A stretch of 64,000 nucleotides of DNA from Oscheius dolichura (taxonomy: Eukaryota; Nematoda; Chromadorea; Rhabditida; Rhabditidae). The stretch's first letter is position 1. Each line of letters opens with the position of its first letter. The notes under the pieces are model-generated. The model was not told where the DNA came from. It saw only the letters and a program-made list of their open reading frames with translations, and ran no database searches. The stretch spans positions 558,001 through 622,000 of the forward strand of contig OW051497.1 of the NCBI GenBank assembly GCA_932521035.1, read 5' to 3'. Shown here piece after piece: positions 32,794 to 44,600 of the stretch. The translations under genes were made by a program, and so were the position numbers.

Positions 32794-35644
32794 TTAGACA
32801 ACGGCTTCCCGGCTCATGTAGACGTTGTAAGATGGTTCCATTACCTCGCCATAGGGGTGAACTGATCGGGGAGCGTCCACATCGTAGAAATTGTCACGGA
32901 CATTGAGACTGAAAGAACAAAATATTCAAAATCCACCAAATAACGGTAGAAAATGAGAAAGAATGGAGTCAACTCACTTTGCTTTTGCCTTTGGCTCACT
33001 GAAACTGTCGTCTTCCTTGGTTCCTGGAATTTTCACTATAAAAAGACGAGAACAACCCTTACCCTTGAAGCAGAGTTGTTTCCTCTTCAGGCAAATCGCG
33101 GCCAGGCAGACTACGAAGAGAATAACGGCCAAGACAACTAGCAGGGCAATAATCCAGCCGCTCATCCTTCCAGCGGCGGTAGATCCTCCTCCGAGGAGAG
33201 CGTCAAGAGAGACAGGGATCCTAAAAACGAAGAATCATAAAAACAATGAAGGAATAAACTCACAGCTTTGTTCCGAACTGATTCTGCAGCTTGAGATTAA
33301 TCTGCCTGTACTGGTCCTGTTCCCTGACGGGGAGAATCTGCAGCCGGGCGACGAAACAATTGGGAATAGTGTTGTTTTGAGTAGTGCTCTCGAATCGGAA
33401 GTTTTCCCAGGATTGTCCAACCTAAAACGGAGAATTACAGTAATTTCAAGCCATGAAACAAACCTGGAGGTCGTTCTGATCAATTGTAAAGACAACATCC
33501 CTCGGTGGGCGAGGAGCCGGCTCCGCACAGTAATGCACCGTGACGACGGCATTGTTACTTTGTGCATTCTAAATTCACAGCACGTCATAAAGGGCAATAG
33601 GAATAGGTAGTACCTGTTCAATGGTCGGAGCAGAGTCAGATTGCATCGGGGGTCCCATCACCTGTACCATTAGGTTGTTACTGCCGGGGGCATCTAGCCC
33701 AGGAGAACATTCCGGAGCTCCTTGGCTGACATATGAGCAAGCGGCACACCAATATTGGCCACTGTAGGAATAGTTCGACACTCGGAGAGGGCAGATGGCA
33801 TTCAGGCGCTAAAAATATTAAAATAGATAGGGAAACAGGGAAATTTACCACAACATTGGGAGGAAGGGGCCTGTCCCTATCCGTGGTGACTTCTTGATAC
33901 TGTCCGTCGAATCCCTGTGGGCACGGGGCGTCCACAACCTGTCCGTTGACTTTTCTCATCCTCCAGAAGACAACAGGACGGGGATTTCCTTCCACAATGC
34001 AAGCCATGTTGATCTGTTGGTTCATTTCAATTCTGCCACCGGATTGGAAGGGAGAAGTACTTTGAAGGACAGCAAAGTTGTCTCGAAGGAGAGAAGCAGA
34101 GGCTGGAAAAGGTTCGTAGAAGGAAGAAGGAGCTTCTTACTGTAAGGATCAATCTGAATGGCCTGACTTGTCGGCATTTCCGAATCGGAGAAAAGACCAT
34201 TATTAGCCTGGCACTGAATGGATTGTCCAATCATCTCTGTTCCGATGGTAATCTCTGCACCATTTCCACTGCAAAAACAAAGGATTTTCTTTGACGCAAA
34301 TGATTGCGTAACGATACCTCGTGGGTTGCCCATTCTTCAGCCACCTGTACTGAACAGCTGGCGGATGTGCTTGAACAGAACACTTAAGGGTCTTGCGACG
34401 ACCATTTTGACACAACCCATCGGCTCCTCTCAGGCACTCTACGTAGAAACGATAGCCTTGATTGGCGATGAGAGCCGGGCCCTGGCCGGAGGCGTCTACC
34501 ACATGAGGCTGACGAAGATATTGAACGTCTATGGTAGCTGGATTCGAATCAACCGTTCCTAAACAGAAGGTTATGCCTTGTTCTCTGTCTCTCCCCCAAA
34601 TTTGTCATTTTGTCCCCCTTTGCCAATGACTAAACCTCACCTCCGTTGACGGCCGCCTGACACATAATAGTGGCACCGGTCCAGTTGGCATTAGCGGCAA
34701 CATTCTTCAAAGCAACGGTCTAAAAAAGGAAGAAGATTAGTTGGGTGAAAATTAGCCCCTCTAGCAAGGTGAAGAGCGCCCACTCTTATGCTACTGTTCG
34801 TGCTAATCGGCTTGGCGGCAACCTTTCAGCATTAGCCTTGACCCTGTGGCAAACCCGAGAGCGCATGGCTTATTTTTTGTGTGATCAGAGCCACCTCGGC
34901 CACCTATGTGACCGCCGCATGCCTAATCATATTCGAAGATGCGCGGCTGACAATGAAGGATTCCCTTCCATTGTAATTAACCGTAATTTGCACACAGGAG
35001 AGGGGGCACAGGTTAATATAGGCGACCTTTCTAAGGATCGGCCAAGTCATTAAACGCGGGTCTGTTGTGAGAGGAGGAGGGCTGATTATTTAGGGCAACC
35101 GGTAAGTTTGAATAATGGCAATTACTTACGGGGAAGCCGGCGTTTCTTGTCAGGTCCTGAGCAGAATTTAGGACTTTCACCATGTCTGTGATATTTCTCT
35201 CGACGCAGTCAACACAGACGAATCTCAGCTGACTGACGGGGGCTTCAGAGACCTGAAAATTATGGAATTCTTTAAAAATCCCGAAATATTTGGACTTCTC
35301 GATCAATTTATAGACAAAAGTTATTTCCCCCTGCCATAAATCAACCTTTACGGGGCTGAACAGTGCAACCCGCCCAAGTTAAGACGGGATTTTTGGTTAA
35401 AAGCGCCGATTTACAGCCAACTTACACAATAGATGACTTCTTTCGTCGTCGTTCCCAGCATTGTCCATTTAATTGCGGCGAGTTGTTGTGCATTTGAGAC
35501 TTGAAAAGGAGCATCCGTGATTTTAACCTGCACAGTGGGTAGAACCATTTGACCTGCAACATCCAGGTTGGCCTGCGGCAACAATGACAAACCACTAGCG
35601 GCCAAGGGAAGCAACCAGAATAGTAGAAGTGGTAGCTCCCTCAT
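32794..35644 (-). CDS. Immunoglobulin-superfamily single-pass receptor
   Basis: Twelve exons, complement(32794..32908, 32978..33035, 33063..33220, 33264..33421, 33464..33568, 33614..33808, 33849..34102, 34141..34268, 34318..34558, 34641..34719, 35130..35252, 35426..35644), give 610 aa; every phase agrees. A signal peptide (LPLLLFWLLPLAASG) is followed by an Ig-like first half with an NWT sequon and IMCQAAVNG. Next comes an Ig domain with LKCSVQAHPPAVQYRWLKNG and IQCQANNG, then one with MACIVEGNPRPVVFWRM and YSGQYWCAAC, and a juxtamembrane region. The TM helix is GWIIALLVVLAVILFVVCLA (residues about 523-546), followed by a roughly 65-residue tail ending SREAVV. Architecture and the R-W-L-K-N-G core resemble nephrin/SYG-type adhesion proteins; orthology is not established. 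Two further 3' exons give alternative tails (next entries). Confidence 0.85.
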
Positions 35645-38600
35645 CTCTGAAAAAAGGGAAGTCTTCGTGTGAAGTTTGAAAGGATGCGTGGAAAAAGAGG
35701 AATCATGCGTAGTGAGGGTCATGGATAAACAATAAGACACGGCCGCGGGGTCAACGTTGAGTACAAAAGAGCGGGCCGAGGGGAGCCGAGTGACCAAAAA
35801 GAGAGAAAGATGCGACAGGGACGCAGGTACCGGGGCGGGGGGGGAGAGACCCCCCAGAGGTCATCTCAGAGGTGGCAGGCAAGTGTTTGCAAAGTCATCG
35901 CACATGGGAAGGTCCTTCGACGGGGGGAGTCATACTACCGGCCGGCCGGTGGGAGAGACCGTCGCCCCCTTATTAGGATGCGATCTGGGGGTGTGGAAGA
36001 GCTGCGGGCCGCTCCCATAGCACTCATTCTCCCAGGGTTTAGCGCCAGATTCATGGCTTCGCGCCGCATAAAGACGGAGAATACAGTACTAAAAATTGTG
36101 GATATTTGAATGGTCTATACGACGGTCTCCTATTTTCTCAGGATCGCGATCTCTCCAATTTTTCACATCAACATCTTTGCAGCGGGCCCTTTTGTCTATT
36201 TTGACAGCAAAAGCAAGGAAAAACAGGATTCCCCTGTCAAAAAAGGCGGTAAACCATATGAGGCGGGTAAAAATCTGGAGAGAGGGTTGTTATTTCTCTG
36301 CAGCTGCGCTCTTGACCCTACAGCTGCATTTTCGCGGATAGGTGCAACTATTTCGTCCTTGAACTTGTCAAAAACGTCTCAGAGGCGAGAACAAGTGTGT
36401 CAAAGAAGACAAGATGCCTGAGAGGAGGATGAGATGACCAATTAGAACAATGGCCAGCCTAATATCCCTTCATAAACGGCTGTCCCTGAGATTGAGGGCC
36501 CTTTTATCTAAGCGGCAACCGGATGGCCGTGGGTCAAGAACATCTGCCACGTTCAGCTAAACGGCGAAAAGAGAAGCGCATTATCCAAATTATTGTTTTC
36601 ACAGCGCTTCAAATGAACGGAAACGTTCTTTTTGTTAATAGACAAGGGAACAGTGTATCGGAAACAAAAATCACGATTTTAATGAAGAATGACGGGTCAC
36701 GGGTGGAAATTAGATTGTAATCTTAAAATTTGGGGCTAAAACTGTTCATAAAAAGTTCCGAGTCTCCCTTGGAAGCTGCTAATAACGAGGAAGTGAACTT
36801 TTGATTTATAGAACAGGGAAAAGGGCGATACGTGAGAAACAGAAGGCAAAAGTGTTCGTTCCAAGACATTACAAGGATCAATGACACGGAATTACAGGAA
36901 TTTCGTATTGGAGTGAAGATTGATTAAGTGTTGCGCAACGTCTTGTGTGGTAGGGCACCTTTCATGATTTATTACCTTGCGCTAAGTGAGTATAGCCTCT
37001 GAGAACAATTACCACCTCGCACAGGTGAACAATTTACAGCTAGAGATTATTGGTGCCATTAAGGGGGAGGCTACTCGCACGCGCGTGTCCAAGAGAAATG
37101 ACAACCGATGATTGTTGGGCCATGGCCAGCCAAAAATGGTCAGTTCTCAAAACAAGAGCGCGGGGCGTGGCACGGGAGATGAGACGACGATTGAATTACT
37201 AATGAAGTAAGATGGAGAGATGTTGGTCTTGGAGGGAAATATATACAGAAGGAATCGATAGCGCAATATTGCCATGACTCCAAGGACAAATTCGTCCTGT
37301 TGGGAGGAGGCGACAGTATTACTGATCTGTGGAAAACAGGAAAAGTTCCACTTTGTGTAAATCACTGGAGAAAAAGAGGAGGACGGGGCTGTCAGTCCCG
37401 GTAAGGGGTTAAAATGTCGGAAAAAGTTTGGAACTTTGAGAAGAAGAACCGGAAATGGGCTAGAGATCTTTGGTAACAGCTCTCAGGGGAAAACAACAAA
37501 GTTTGCTATAATTCGCGCCGTAGGAATCTGGCTGTTTATTTTAAGATGTGAAGACACTCTTAAAACGTAGGATTAACACTTATAAACACTAACAAAAGCT
37601 AGGAAATAGTGAAGATGACGCCCGACGACTGAACAAGGCTAGCCACTTTGTGATGAACGGCCGACAAAGGGAGGACCGCTGCATCATTCGCATAGACCTA
37701 TTGGCCATCAATGGGGCAGTTGGACAGTCCTTGAAAAAGCTCTCTCCCACAACTGGCGTCAATAACTCACTGAGAGGGATTAGACAACTGTGCCGTCCTT
37801 CCTTAACGGTTTCAATGACCTGATTTGGTTGGGGGTCTCTCTGAGGAGAAAAGACGCCTCTCCAAACGACCTTAAACGAGCGCCGTTCACGAGTCGTTTA
37901 ACCGGACATTGAAGCACGTTCCCTCCCTCGCCGTTCGAGATGTTGCAATACAAAACATAAACTCATCACGCTTCGACTCAAATCCTTACCTCCACCGATG
38001 TATCAGCTTGCGCAACAACCCGCCAGCGATCTCGGGAAACGAAGGAAAAGGTCAGCTGATAGCACGATTGCGTGTGTGTAGAGGATATGGTTCAAAACGT
38101 AGCCGACGGAAGAAAACCTCGCTTCAAGGCCCGCCGACATAGAAGGCCTATTTCAAAAAGTTGTGAATCATTCGTTGTCGGGGCGCCAGCCGTGGGAAAG
38201 GTTCACGAGGTGTCCTTTGATTACGGTAACAGCAAAACCTTTTGAAATAGTTATTTTAGCGGCAATTTTGCAAGATATTGCCTATTTCTTCCGGGTTTCT
38301 TTCACGTAGAGGAAGTCGCACGCCTCCACTTTTTCGCGGCTGTGCGTGTTTACAAATCGAAAACAATCCCTTGAACAAATCCTCAATTCACCCCTTAACG
38401 AGTCACAAGGAAAACAAGCCGGGAAAGAGGGGAAAGGAGGGTGAGGAGACGGATCGTTTTGTGGAAATTGAGGGCATAGCTGACGGATATGCCGAGCGCA
38501 ATCTCACCAGCAGAGAATGGGGATCACCGTGACTGACGACGGATGCCCTTGGCAAAATTAGAGGCATCAGATCGGGAAGGAACAAAGGATCTGTCAAAAC

Positions 38601-41600
38601 CTGGGATGATTTATGCGCGGAGATGAAGAAGATTTGGGGTAAGATTAAGGCAAAATGTTATGACTGTGGAGGCCAGGGCTGTAAAAACACGAGATCTTCG
38701 CGATTAATAAGGCTATGATGTATAGAAATGAGGCATAGAAATTGGTGACTCACGTCTTTCAAAACATTGACAGTGTTATAGGAAAGGAGAGAGCTATCCC
38801 GACATGATTAAACTGTCTTGGGGAGAGATAGCCTGCCCTTTTGCCAGAAGAACGAGATTCGGCAAAAAGATTGAGTGGTCATTTGCCTAACAAGAGATGG
38901 CAGCAGTTATCTTTGATTTTACAACATAGGGGATAGCCAGCTCGATTACATAATTATGTCAAGGTACGGTGGATCTCGAAAAGATGATGATTGAAGGACA
39001 GCTGGATATGCAGCTAGTCCCCACAAGGACGGTCATGACACAGTAATAGGCTCCTGTCACTACCCCGCGCGTTCATCGATTTCAAGTGGAGATTTCAATC
39101 TGGGAAGATAGACGGTAGAGAGAGAGCTTTAAATGGTAAAGGAGTCGGCAGGTCTATACACAGCCGACAAAAATTGCATAAATCACCCAACACAACAGGA
39201 GGGAGCCTTAAACCGGACGGAAGACTCAAGGTTTGTGTTGGGAACGATACAGAACAGGTTGGAACCTCAATCTACCCCGTTAGAAAACGAACAATATGTT
39301 CTTTTTGTGGTCAGAGACAGGGAGGGAGAAGGGGAGATAGAAAGTAGCTGTAGCTGCTTGTCTTTCTTACAGAAGGACATTCTATTTGACATCTAGCGGC
39401 CGGGCTTTGATGGCAGGGCCGGTAAGTCATTTACAAGTACCCGGCCTGGCTACTTGGGAATGGATGGAAGGCAAATAAACAGGTAAGGAATGGTGGTAGA
39501 GGGAGACAGATTGTGACAAGATTGTTGCGAGGAAGAGGCGGGGCTGAGAATAGGCATATTTCCTCCAAGACGGAGGGATGGATCGCTTCAAGACTAATTA
39601 ATAGGGATTCAGAAACAGGAGACAGATTGGGAGGATTTCCTAAACAGAAGGCAGAGACAGGGAAAACAATTCAATCGCAGCTAAGAATGGGGCAAGATGG
39701 TGGAATATAGCTCAAGGGTAGTGGTCAAGGGCGTGTTTAATGAAAACTGCAGCAAGAATACGGTGCTTCTGGTCCCAGAAAGAGGTCCGGAACTTAACAA
39801 TCCGGCTTATGGTCCTCTGCAAACGTTTTAAAAGGCCGTCAGAGGGAATATGAGAAAGAATATAATTTTAGAAGGGGCTTTAAAAAGAGAAGCAACAGCA
39901 AGCTTTTCCAGCTCTGAACCAGTTTTTGACAGCCCTAAAAGAAGCAAACATGTAACAGGTGGTCGTGTGCGAAAATGGGATAGCAGGCTATTCACGCTGA
40001 AAATTCCCCTCTCCCTTTTTGAAATGACGGTAACCCGGGACAATCCAAAGTCTTGACAATCAAACGGAGGAAAAGCTATTCGCCTTCTTAACGCTCTCGC
40101 GGACTTTTTCTATTCCTATGCCAATCTGAAAACCACACCTAGCGCGAAGGTCAGATTGTTCGGTCACAAAGGGCCTTTTCCAAGGGGAGGGAAGAATACA
40201 GAAAAGGGGACGGCTCTCCTCCCTCAGGAATGTTGCCGATATGTGCAAAAAAGGGGAGCCAAATTCACCTGGTGAACCTTTCACAGAAGAGATTGGGGCG
40301 GAGATTTCTATCTGCTTAGAGAAGGTCGATCCGATTAAGATCTCCTGGTGGATCTATTAGAGGTCGGGGGAGAGACGGACGGGACGGAGTGAGTCATTGA
40401 TAGCCGTATACGGCCGGCCAATATGAATACAATAGAAGTGAGACATCATGTCGGATAGAGGAGAAGTGCTTCAGGGGGAGAGGAGGAACAGGAGGCGTCA
40501 TGTTTAACTTAGTGTGCCCCCTACCCGTGGACAAACAGTGACCGGCAGGGCCGAGGTCGCGTAAGTGGCCAGGAGGTCTGATAATTTCCATCACAATGAA
40601 CAGAGTGTCACTTTAGTCTACCGGAAATGCGCTCTATTTCACCAAGAAAAGCTGAAAAAGAAAAATTTAAAGCCAAGAAGGAAAAAGTTACTGTAGCGTG
40701 AAGGTGACGTGCTCCGAAAGGCGCCCGCCCTTTGTTTTAGGCGCGGTGGGGGAGAATTTGAAAAAGTCGACGGAATAGAAGGAACGGTTTGATTTCTTAA
40801 CAGAAACTGTAGAAACAATAGCCACCGTCCGTGATGACCGGAGCGGTAGATTAACGGAGCCTCATTGTTTGCACAATATTAGGTACCATCGCAGAGGTCA
40901 ACAAAGGAGAGGTCGGCAACCGTGACCGCACTAAATGAAATTGCGTGAGAGTGTAGAGGAATCCCCCCCTCTTCCTCTACACGGTGTGACCATCGACCAT
41001 TCATTACGAGTGTGTGGTCTCTCTCTGGATGAGGCAAAAGAAAAGTGCAGGTAGAGAGCGTTGATGGTGGTGGTTTCTAGTGGGGGGAAACAGGTTAATC
41101 TCCTAATCGAAGTAGTTGCCCGTTTCAAAAAAGAGTGGCAGGGAGGGAAAACGGGTTCAGAGATAGCCGGTTCTTTTGAGTTATCACTTCCGAGGCTAGA
41201 CAAGCTAAGAATATTAATGAGGGCAAATTAGACCATTTGGAACATAAAATTCCAATTATGGGAAATTTTGAGCCCCTTTCGCGTTATTCCAGCGTCTTTC
41301 CAATCTCTGGGTTTGCAATTCGACCTTTCAAGGGCTCTTGGCTTCTCGGCAATTTTGAAGATGGCTCCTTTTATTCGGAACAGGTTTATTCTCGAAGTTT
41401 CCTGATAAAAATGAGTTGAGAAAGTTGTCCGCGGCAGTTTCCTCTTTTTACGTCGTCGAGACGGGCTTAAGCACATTTTTATTTATGCTTGTACAGCCTT
41501 TCTCGTCGGTTCTGTTATTGCTCCTATGCGTCTTTTACCTCCCGCGTCGGATTCTTTCTCACCCCGTGTTTCAGCCAGGCAGCGGGGTAGTCTACGCGCT

Positions 41601-41618
41601 GGGGTGCCCCAGTCTCTT
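35645..41618. other. Gene-poor, purine-rich on the plus strand
   Basis: About 6 kb without a convincing exon. The plus strand is visibly rich in A and G (GGAGAG, GAAAAG, GACAGG runs). Near 35.8 kb is a GC-rich block with a run of nine G's. This lies directly upstream of the Ig receptor start and may hold its regulatory sequence. Frames of 60-115 codons here have no splice context or coding signature. Confidence 0.4.
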
Positions 41619-41690
41619 GTCCGCGTAGTACAGTGGTAGTACACCGCGGGCGATATTGCGGCGACACTGGTTCGATTCCGGTCGCGGACA
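41619..41690 (+). tRNA. tRNA-like gene with an aberrant anticodon loop
   Basis: A 7-bp acceptor stem GTCCGCG/CGCGGAC with discriminator A, a D arm GTAC-AGTGGTA-GTAC, and a T arm ACTGG-TTCGATT-CCGGT are all intact in 72 nt. The anticodon stem that pairs best (CCGCG/TGCGG) encloses an 8-nt loop, GGCGATAT, without U33 before a usable anticodon, so I cannot assign an amino acid. The outer arms resemble tRNA-Asp/Gly types. It could be a pseudogene, a recently mutated tRNA, or a tRNA with an atypical loop. Confidence 0.65.
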
Positions 41691-44600
41691 GCGAAACTTT
41701 TGCTTTTATTCTCTTCAAATCTATATCATTTTTGTTTTATAATCTCGCGCATTTCCCCATTTGAGACCATATTTTTATCATTTTTAGTCAGTCAGTCCTA
41801 TTTTCTTCTAAAAACGGCAGGATTACTGCAAAACTGAGTATTTGAATTCCTAGATTTGATCTCTTGGGCAGTTACCGTATTGTGTACTTATCAGAGAAAA
41901 CATATTTAGCCTAATTAATGCCGAGAAGAGCGTAAATGTAGGCGGAAGTCATGGCAAAAGCCATTTTCATATTTCCGTCTGTTTCCCTCATCATTGCGTC
42001 ATTGGTTTTTGCCTCCGATTATAAAGTCCTCTTTTCCAATCCTATCAGCCCGTTTCTTAGTATCCTGTTTGCTGATATTCTGAATACCCAGAAAAGCTGA
42101 CAACTAGATCCGATTTTCATTGCATTTCTCTTCCTCTTATTTGATAAGGTGGTCACCAATCACGGCACAAAAAGTCTCTCCGGCTAGAAAAACGGCCTCA
42201 ACTGTTTTTTTCTTTGTGCGGATCTTGACAGACGTTTAAACCACATTCTTTCGCTTCTCACTAATGAGCGGTGATTATGTTTTTTCTGTGCTTGAGCATC
42301 GTCCCGAGCTACTTTTCCACCAACATGTGTTGGGGTCCCGGCGGCTCTGCTTTAAACTCCTCCTCTTCTCGCTTGATAGCTTTGGGACTTTAATTGCTCA
42401 CACGCAAAGGAAAATATCTGAATCGGCGAGTTGCTCTCTCTCTCTCTCCTCTAGCATATCATTAACCCGTATGAGAGCGATGCGCACCATTAAACCTCGA
42501 GAGGGGTTCAACAAGGCGCCTTTTTTGTAGTTTCTCTCTTCTTTTGACCTCTTCTTCTCTCCTTCCCAATCTTAAAAATAGTCTGTCTAGGATATTTTTA
42601 ACCTCTCCGCCAGTCACACGTCGTTTTAAAATGCTGCTAAATAACTGAAGTTTGTTTTCAAACAGATCAAAGGAAGAGACTTCACTCTTTTTCGTCTCCA
42701 GAGGGAAATCTCTTGTGTTTTTAAAGTACCACGGGTACTATAACTTAACATAGCGCGTCTACTAGCTGGAGATTACTGTCTCCTCCAAGAATAACTCCTC
42801 CACGAGGCAATTTCTCCCACTTTATTATGTTTTGTCCACTGGAAAAGTTTCTAATCCGCCCCCGAAAGCAATAAATAACCTTCTACAGCCTCTCAAATTA
42901 TAATTCGACATCCGCCCTTTTGATGACTTTCCCCCGCTCTCTCAAATCAGCCACCAAATAATCACTTGGGACTTCTTCCTCCCTCTCTCTAAATTTAGTT
43001 CTTTCCGTCTTCTGACTAGACCGACTGAGGCGATAAAAAGACTTTACGAGTCAATTGGTAGGTTGAAATGTGACCAGCTGACACATAACAAACGCGCAAG
43101 TGCTGGGAGGTTTCACGGGATCTCAGAGTTCTTTTCGTACTAAAATTTCTCCCTCTTACGCTCCCTGGGTTCATAAATCAAGAGATTTTACTATTTCGCC
43201 GTTTGCAGGATGTGCGCATCAGTTAGCGTCGTTGGTTGAAAGACCCTCGTCTGTGGTTCAAAATGTTGCGAGCGGCAAAATGTCTTTTGATCTCTACGAC
43301 CACTTCGACATCATTTTGCTTAAATAAGTTGAATGGAAATTCCCTCTTTTGACCCCAAAAGGCGGAGTTTTCAATTACAACAATTGGAAAAGTTGTACTA
43401 CAAGAGATTTGTCTGATGTTTTTCGTCTTAAAATTATCAAGGGATTTCAAATTCAAATAATTAATGCAATGTTTATCCAGGTCCGTTTTGTTTTACCGGT
43501 TTTCAAAAACTCTTAAGGAGATGTATGAATATATGAACAGTTCTCCTTCCTTTCCCTTGCCACGGGGAGTAAATACTGCTAATTTCTCTCTCTCCCTTTC
43601 TCAATTGCACTTCCGCGGATAATTGTTGTTGTCTTGTCGATTATCCTCTCTTCTCCGTCTAAGAAAAAAGTCTGAACTGGAGCAATTTGGCGTCACTTCT
43701 CCCCGTCTAAATTAAACGATTTAGCTACCCTATAATTAAACTAAAACGAGGATCTAACCGCCCAGCTGAGCCAGCATCCACCCACAAACAAAAATATCCC
43801 AATTCTGCCGCGGATTTTACTCCCTTTGAGCCTGAGAAAATCCTCGTCATTCCGGAACGCACGGTGGCTTCTTACGTCGCTCTGCCACTCGAAATCCAAT
43901 ACGGGCCACATGTATTCTCTGCAACAAAACCAAGAGGGGTGCAAAGAGAAGATGAGAATTTCACGTGATTCCGGGCTCTAATATTTCATTGTCTACTGGC
44001 ATTTCCCCCGTTTTCTACTCCCACAATCCTTAGTTCGTTTCCGGCATACCCTTGTCAAAACATACAGTACATGGAACTCCAAATAACCTCAATTTTTCTG
44101 GTAATTTTTGTCTATAACACTCTGTCTGCAAGATATTTGTAGCCAATAATCGTTCTGCATAACTTCCAAGGACTAGAAATGGAGGATGTCTGCATTCCGT
44201 CCTCACCCTCTCCTTGTTTGCTTGTCCAAAAAATCAGCTTCAAACACTGGCCCATATGTAAAAGAGTCAACGGATCCTTGATGGATGTCTGGGGGCTATC
44301 TCCATTTATGGAAAGACTAAAGATTAAAAATTCGGCTGCTCGTTTCCACTTGCCCCGGCTTTTTCCTGAGATCTTGAGACAAAAAGTGTTGTCTCACCGG
44401 GGGGAGACAAAGCGCGAGAACGATCCTCCACTCCCGCCAGGCGCCAAGGCGGAACCAGTCTCACCTCTCATTACAAAACAACCTTGCCTCGGATCACAAA
44501 CATTACTCACGCATCTTTATCCTTAAATTATCCCATTTCCTTATAATCTTTTTACTTTCTTTGATTTCCGTTAGACTGGAAACAATGTGACTGTTCCCAC

